The notes under the pieces: generated by a model
Told to the model about the DNA's origin: nothing
The model's database searches: none
Seen by the model: only the letters and a program-made list of their open reading frames with translations
Position numbers and translations under genes: made by a program
Assembly (NCBI GenBank): GCA_040255345.1
Contig: JBDZUV010000127.1
Span: 1-8,926, forward strand
Direction of reading: 5' to 3'
Length of the DNA stretch: 8,926 bases
Origin: JAFDWI01 sp040255345
GTDB lineage: Bacteria; Actinomycetota; Acidimicrobiia; Acidimicrobiales; Iamiaceae
Part shown: one piece after another, positions 5,438 through 8,926 of the stretch
Numbering within the stretch: the stretch's first letter is position 1
Layout: each line of letters begins with the position of its first letter

Positions 5438-5453
5438 GAGCCCGATCGGGTTC
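5438..5453 (+). terminator. Small hairpin after rplL
   Basis: GAGCCC and GGGTTC (one G-T pair) enclose the loop GATC, four bases after the rplL stop codon. It is short and has no T-run; it may act with the stronger hairpin at 5465-5494. Confidence 0.4.
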
Positions 5454-5464
5454 ATCGACGCTTC

Positions 5465-5494
5465 CGGGCGGGTGCTCTCACGGGCCCCCGCCCG
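5465..5494 (+). terminator. Terminator-like hairpin closing the rplJL operon
   Basis: CGGGCGGG (5465-5472) pairs perfectly with CCCGCCCG (5487-5494) across a 14-base loop, 31 bases after rplL. TT follows but no T-run, as is common for GC-rich genomes. It marks the boundary between the ribosomal block and the downstream metabolic genes. Confidence 0.6.
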
Positions 5495-5553
5495 TTGCGC
5501 GCCCGACACGTCTTCGCACGGTTTTCCCTAGCGTGGCCGATCGAGTGTGCCAT

Positions 5554-5569
5554 GAACGGGACCCCGTTC
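5554..5569 (+). promoter_or_regulatory. Perfect inverted repeat, possible operator
   Basis: GAACGGG-AC-CCCGTTC is a perfect 7-2-7 inverted repeat in the 225-base gap between rplL and the hydrolase gene, about 90 bases before the hydrolase start. The size and symmetry suit a dimeric repressor such as a TetR- or GntR-type protein, though an RNA hairpin is also possible. TAACCT (5594-5599) downstream could be a -10 box, without a clear -35. No regulator gene is adjacent. Confidence 0.35.
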
Positions 5570-5658
5570 GGGACGGTGTCGAGAGGCACCGTCTAACCTG
5601 CACCAGATGTGCCACCCGGGGTGGGTGGCCGGTCTGACCCGAACGAGGGGACGCGCAC

Positions 5659-7815
5659 ATGCAGATCAGACCCGGTGTCGAAACGCTCACCGTCACGGGC
5701 GCCACCGCTGGCGCGCCGCTGCAACTGCAGAGGGCAGTCGGCACGCCGATCGTCACCCAGGTGGCCGACCGGGCCGGCAACGTCCACTTCGCGTATCTGC
5801 CTCCCGAACATCGGGTCGTCACCGGCGTCGACGACCTCGTGGACGTCGTACGCGCAGGCCACACGTTGAAGCCCGGGCAGTACCTGCTCGTCGACGAGGC
5901 CACCGGCGAACGCCACGGCCCGGTCACCGTTCTCGGCATCGACGATCTCCCCGAGCCCTCGCTCTACGACCAGCAGCTCGATCCCGGATTCGGGTATCTG
6001 ATGATGCGAGACGGCGTGCAGCTCTCGGCGAACGTACTCACGCCAGACGAGAACCTGTACGGACCGGCGCCCTGGCCGACGGTCATCGAGTACTCCGGCT
6101 ACGGCCCGTCGAATCCCGACGCTCCCCAGCCGGGCTCGCTGATCGCCAATCTGCTCGGGTTCGCGGTGGTCGGCGTGAACCTGCGAGGCAGTGGCTGTTC
6201 GGGCGGCATCTACGACGTGTTCTCGGCGGCACAGTCCGCCGATGGTCACGACATCGTCGAGATCGTCGCCCGTCAGGACTGGGTGCTGCACCACTCGCCG
6301 GGCATGGTGGGCCTGAGCTACCCGGGCAACACCCAACTGTTCGTGGGGGCGACCCGCCCGCCGAGCCTCGCGGCGATCACGCCGCTGTCGGTGCTCGACG
6401 ACCTGTGGCGGCAGCAGTGGCCCGGAGGCATCTACAACTCGGGCTTCACCCGGGTGTGGATCGAGATGCGCGACGCCGAGACCAAACAGGGTGGCCAGGC
6501 CTGGGACGCCCAACGGATCGCCAACGGCGACCAGATCGCCGCAGCCAATCAGCAGGTGCGCACGATCGACCTCGACTTCGCCCGCTTCGGCTACGCGATG
6601 GACACCTACCGTGACGCCATGCGGGAACGCCGCGCCGCGGATCTCGTCGGGCAGATCGACGTGCCGGTGTATCTGACCGGATCATGGCAGGACGAACAGA
6701 CCGGGAGTCGCGCCGCGCTCATGCTCGACCGGTTCACGTCGTCACCGCACACCGTGTTCACCTTCGCCAACGGTCACCATCCCGACGGTTACTCGCCGAT
6801 GCTGATCAACCGGTGGTTCGAGTTCCTGACCTTCTACGTGGCACGGCGTGTCCCGCGGGTACACCCGACGCTGCGAGAACTCGCCCCGGCGGTGTTCGCC
6901 GAGCATTTCGGCTATACCCCGACACTCGAAGACGACCGGTTCACCGAATTCGGTGACGACTACGACGCCGCGCTCGCGGCCTACCAGGCCGAGCCGCCGG
7001 TCCGCCTGCTCTTCGAGAGTGGCGCCGCGAACGAGGTGGCCGGCTCCCCCGGTGCCCGTTTCGAAACGGTCGCCGATGCGTGGCCGATCCCCGAGACCGA
7101 GGCGGTGCGACTGTGGTTGGGCCCTGCACACACGCTCGTCGCCGGGCCGCCGGCTGCCGGGGCGTCGCTGTCCTACCGTGACGACCCCGATGCGGGCGCG
7201 GAGAGCTACGCGCTGACCGACGAGTTCGACGCGTTCATCCAACCGACGATCGCGTATGAGTGGACGAGGTTCCCCGACGGCGCAGTGGCGGGCTTCGAGA
7301 CGATGGTCACCGAGACCTTCACCATCGCCGGGCAACCTCACCTCGACCTGTGGTTGCGACCTGGCACGACCGACACCGCGGTGCAGGTGACCCTCACCGA
7401 GATCCGGCCCGACGGCGACGAGGTGCGCGTCCAGACCGGCTATCACCGGCCCGTCCATGCGGTCGAGGAGCGTCCCGACGACGAGCTGCACGTCGACTAC
7501 ACCTTCGCCGTTGGGGATCGCGCGGCGCTGGTGCCAGGGGAGTGGATCCACACCCGGGTGCCTTTGCTGCCCGTCGCGCACGTGTTCCGCAAAGGGGTGA
7601 CCCTGCGGATCGGCATCTCGACGCCGGGCCGCGACCACCCGTTCTGGCGGTTCGAGAACCCGGTGGTCGACGGCGCATCCCACGACGTCGGCCTCGGCGG
7701 CGACCACGCCTCGTCGCTGGTGCTGCCGGTCATCCCGACCCCGGATCATCCTGCCGACCTACCGGCGGCCGACGCGATCCGAGGCCAGGTGTCCCGCCCG
7801 GCCCGGCCGCTCTGA
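5659..7815 (+). CDS. CocE/NonD-family serine hydrolase (X-Pro dipeptidyl-peptidase S15-like)
   Basis: This 718-residue alpha/beta hydrolase belongs to the CocE/NonD group, which includes cocaine esterase, amino-ester hydrolases and Xaa-Pro peptidases; the substrate here cannot be told. Residues 1-110 are an extra beta-rich region, and the hydrolase fold follows from about 115 (YLMMRDGVQLSANV). The nucleophile elbow is GLSYPG with Ser220. The likely acid is Asp345 (TGSWQDEQTG) and the likely base is His373 or His374 (NGHHPDG); Tyr145 or Tyr148 in EYSGYGPS may serve the oxyanion hole. NLRGSGCSGG is also typical. A C-terminal jelly-roll domain (about 440-700) contains GEWIHTRVPLLPVAHVFRKG and HPFWRFENP. 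No signal peptide is seen, so it is probably cytoplasmic. ATG 5659 follows GAGGGG (5645-5650) by eight bases. It appears to be a single-gene unit separated from rplL by hairpins. Confidence 0.85.
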   Translation: MQIRPGVETLTVTGATAGAPLQLQRAVGTPIVTQVADRAGNVHFAYLPPEHRVVTGVDDLVDVVRAGHTLKPGQYLLVDEATGERHGPVTVLGIDDLPEPSLYDQQLDPGFGYLMMRDGVQLSANVLTPDENLYGPAPWPTVIEYSGYGPSNPDAPQPGSLIANLLGFAVVGVNLRGSGCSGGIYDVFSAAQSADGHDIVEIVARQDWVLHHSPGMVGLSYPGNTQLFVGATRPPSLAAITPLSVLDDLWRQQWPGGIYNSGFTRVWIEMRDAETKQGGQAWDAQRIANGDQIAAANQQVRTIDLDFARFGYAMDTYRDAMRERRAADLVGQIDVPVYLTGSWQDEQTGSRAALMLDRFTSSPHTVFTFANGHHPDGYSPMLINRWFEFLTFYVARRVPRVHPTLRELAPAVFAEHFGYTPTLEDDRFTEFGDDYDAALAAYQAEPPVRLLFESGAANEVAGSPGARFETVADAWPIPETEAVRLWLGPAHTLVAGPPAAGASLSYRDDPDAGAESYALTDEFDAFIQPTIAYEWTRFPDGAVAGFETMVTETFTIAGQPHLDLWLRPGTTDTAVQVTLTEIRPDGDEVRVQTGYHRPVHAVEERPDDELHVDYTFAVGDRAALVPGEWIHTRVPLLPVAHVFRKGVTLRIGISTPGRDHPFWRFENPVVDGASHDVGLGGDHASSLVLPVIPTPDHPADLPAADAIRGQVSRPARPL

Positions 7816-7877
7816 CCGGAGCGCGCCACGCGGCTGCGCACCTCGGCGCGACGCAGTCGAACCGCCACCCGTTCTCT

Positions 7878-7912
7878 GGAGGGTTTCCGTCCACGCCTGA
7901 CGCCGACCCTCC
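7878..7912 (+). terminator. Terminator-like stem-loop after the hydrolase gene
   Basis: GGAGGGT (7878-7884) pairs with ACCCTCC (7906-7912) around a 21-base loop, and TCT/AGA flanks can add three pairs after two mismatches. It lies about 60 bases after the hydrolase stop and before the next gene. No T-run follows. Confidence 0.4.
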
Positions 7913-7957
7913 GCAGAACGCATCTCGAGTGGCGAGTCGATCCGGCGTGACGCCGAC
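7898..7957 (+). repeat. Ten-base direct repeat upstream of the O-methyltransferase gene
   Basis: TGACGCCGAC occurs at 7898-7907 and again at 7948-7957, exactly 50 bases apart. The second copy overlaps the proposed -35 box. The first lies in the loop and 3' arm of the hairpin at 7878-7912. Ten-base repeats can arise by chance in GC-rich DNA, so this is only a candidate regulator site. Confidence 0.3.
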
Positions 7958-7975
7958 GATGCGGTCTGTCAGACT
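7947..7975 (+). promoter_or_regulatory. Possible leaderless promoter of the O-methyltransferase gene
   Basis: GTGACG (7947-7952, four matches to TTGACA) and CAGACT (7970-7975, three matches to TATAAT) are separated by 17 bases. The -10 box ends six bases before ATG 7982, so transcription would start at or next to the A of the start codon. No Shine-Dalgarno sequence precedes the ATG. This agrees with leaderless expression, which is common in actinobacteria. Confidence 0.4.
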
Positions 7976-7981
7976 CGCCTC

Positions 7982-8641
7982 ATGGCACCCCGGTCGTTTC
8001 TGCTCGATGACACCCTCGCCGCGTACGTCGAGGCGCATTCGCCCGAGCCCGACCTGGTGACCGCGGCGCTCGTCGACCGCACCGCAGAACTCGGCGACGT
8101 CGCCGGAATGCAGATCGGTCACGACCAGGCGACGTTTCTCACGGCGATCTGCGCCTTCGCCGGCGTGACGAACGCCGTCGAGGTCGGCACGTTCACCGGC
8201 CGGTCGTCGCTGGCGATCGCCACCGGCTTGGCGCCCGGTGGGCGGCTGCTGTGCTGCGACGTGAACGACGAGTGGACGCAGATCGCCCGTGGCGCCTGGC
8301 GTGATGCAGGAGTCGAGGATCGTGTCGAGTTGCGCCTGGGCCCCGCGATCGACACCCTGCGTGCGCTGCCCGACGACGCCACGATCGACCTCGCGTTCGT
8401 CGACGCCGACAAGACCGGCTACCCCGACTACTACACCGAACTCGTACCCCGGCTCCGTCCGGGTGGCCTGTTGCTGGCCGACAACACCTTGTGGCACGGT
8501 CGGATCGTCGACGAGCCGGACGAGGACGACTCGTCGCTCGCCGCGCTGCGCCGCTACAACGACCGTGCCGCCGCCGACCCGCGGGTACGCACGACGATCC
8601 TCACCATCGGCGACGGCGTCACCCTCTCCCAACGCCTCTGA
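7982..8641 (+). CDS. SAM-dependent O-methyltransferase, COMT-like (Methyltransf_3)
   Basis: This 219-residue class I methyltransferase moves a methyl group from S-adenosylmethionine, most likely to a catechol-type or related hydroxyl, since it has the metal-dependent COMT/CCoAOMT layout. The SAM-binding glycine loop is VEVGTFTGRSSL (from V66), followed by the acidic CDVNDEW. Metal ligands are expected at D141 (FVDADKTGYPDYY) and at D167-N168 (LADNTLWHGRI); all are intact. The length matches small bacterial members (about 215-225). The ATG at 7982 has no ribosome site but sits just after a possible -10 box, suggesting a leaderless mRNA. The 3' end overlaps, tail to tail by 23 bases, a truncated methyltransferase frame on the other strand. 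Substrate and pathway are unknown; no biosynthetic neighbours are visible. Confidence 0.9.
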   Translation: MAPRSFLLDDTLAAYVEAHSPEPDLVTAALVDRTAELGDVAGMQIGHDQATFLTAICAFAGVTNAVEVGTFTGRSSLAIATGLAPGGRLLCCDVNDEWTQIARGAWRDAGVEDRVELRLGPAIDTLRALPDDATIDLAFVDADKTGYPDYYTELVPRLRPGGLLLADNTLWHGRIVDEPDEDDSSLAALRRYNDRAAADPRVRTTILTIGDGVTLSQRL

Positions 8642-8926
8642 CGGGATACACCAGATCGATCGACGCGGTAGGGATCGGCAGTGCGTGCCCGTCCGCGACG
8701 ACGGCAGGCAGGTCGGGTGACCTGATCGCCGCGCGCCGGAGCATCTCGTGTCCGTGGTCGATCGCGACGACCGATGCGGCCCGGTCGAGGAGCTCGCCGG
8801 TCGCGATACCCGTACCGGCGCCGACGTCGAGCACGGTCAGGTCGGCAAGCGGTTCGAGCGCATCGAAGTCCCCGGGCGGGTACGAACGCCGGGCGGCGTG
8901 GTACTCGCGGGCGACGCCTTCGAACG
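8619..8926 (-). CDS. Class I SAM methyltransferase (type 11-like), partial at window end and apparently C-terminally truncated
   Basis: The frame enters from the right edge and reads FEGVAREYHAARRSYPPGDF, then LADLTVLDVGAGTGIATGEL, the SAM-binding motif I, then VVAIDHGHEMLRR (acidic residue after strand 2), and ALPIPTASIDLVY, the motif before strand 4. The N-terminal FxxVAxxYxxAR pattern is typical of methyltransferases of about 250 residues. After SIDLVY the family sequence ends at once: only eight unrelated residues (PVRGVGRG) precede the stop at 8619-8621. The loss of similarity falls at 8642-8645, immediately beside the O-methyltransferase stop codon. About half of the catalytic domain is therefore missing. 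It may be a remnant left by a deletion or by insertion of the neighbouring gene. The true start is outside the window. Confidence 0.65.
   Translation of the reverse strand, partial: FEGVAREYHAARRSYPPGDFDALEPLADLTVLDVGAGTGIATGELLDRAASVVAIDHGHEMLRRAAIRSPDLPAVVADGHALPIPTASIDLVYPVRGVGRG

Noticed and set aside
5593..6513. Minus-strand open frame of 306 codons over the hydrolase promoter region and 5' part
   Set aside because: It shows no conserved motif, and the + strand hydrolase with a good ribosome site explains the coding signal.
6742..7749. Long minus-strand open frame of 335 codons inside the hydrolase gene
   Set aside because: It mirrors the codon structure of a clear family protein on the + strand, has biased Arg/Gly/Val composition and no recognisable motif; a GC-driven shadow.
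1..8926. CRISPR array, transposase, integrase, toxin-antitoxin or phage genes
   Set aside because: I looked for regular repeats, inverted terminal repeats and relevant protein motifs on both strands and found none.

Overview
The window is GC-rich and carries the conserved translation/transcription array of a bacterium: tuf (3' end) - rpmG - [ECF sigma factor + zinc anti-sigma] - tRNA-Trp - secE - nusG - rplK - rplA - rplJ - rplL, all on the + strand. Three things suggest an actinomycetote, perhaps of the Acidimicrobiia: high GC, the EF-Tu C-terminus ending GRVTKINQ, and a short SecE beginning MNRETRRMLQRQ. This assignment is inference; there is no rRNA gene to confirm it.

Layout. Bases 1-302 hold the last codons of EF-Tu and the complete L33 gene, in which one zinc-ligand cysteine is replaced by Asp. 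Bases 318-1290 hold an ECF sigma factor and an overlapping, translationally coupled zinc-finger anti-sigma factor with one C-terminal membrane segment. A strong GC hairpin follows directly after its stop. tRNA-Trp(CCA) lies at 1378-1450, followed by secE and nusG, whose stop and start overlap as TGATG. A 125-base structured gap leads to rplK and rplA. A 285-base gap then precedes rplJ-rplL and holds stem-loops in the place and partial form of an L10 autoregulatory leader. Terminator-like hairpins follow rplL.

Downstream the content changes to accessory metabolism. There is a 718-residue CocE/NonD-type serine hydrolase with a perfect 7-2-7 inverted repeat about 90 bases upstream of its start. 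Next is a COMT-like O-methyltransferase that looks leaderless. Last, on the - strand and cut by the window end, is a class I SAM methyltransferase whose recognisable sequence stops abruptly at the O-methyltransferase stop codon.

How the genes work together. EF-Tu, L33, L11, L1, L10, L7/L12 and tRNA-Trp serve translation; L10, L7/L12 and L11 form the ribosomal stalk that recruits EF-Tu. NusG links RNA polymerase to ribosomes, and SecE is a translocon subunit. The sigma/anti-sigma pair is an unexpected regulator inside this block. NusG and L10 both carry long acidic, low-complexity extensions. I found no CRISPR array, mobile element or clear new multi-gene system. The most unusual points are the sigma module's position, the acidic tails, the leader RNAs and the truncated methyltransferase junction.
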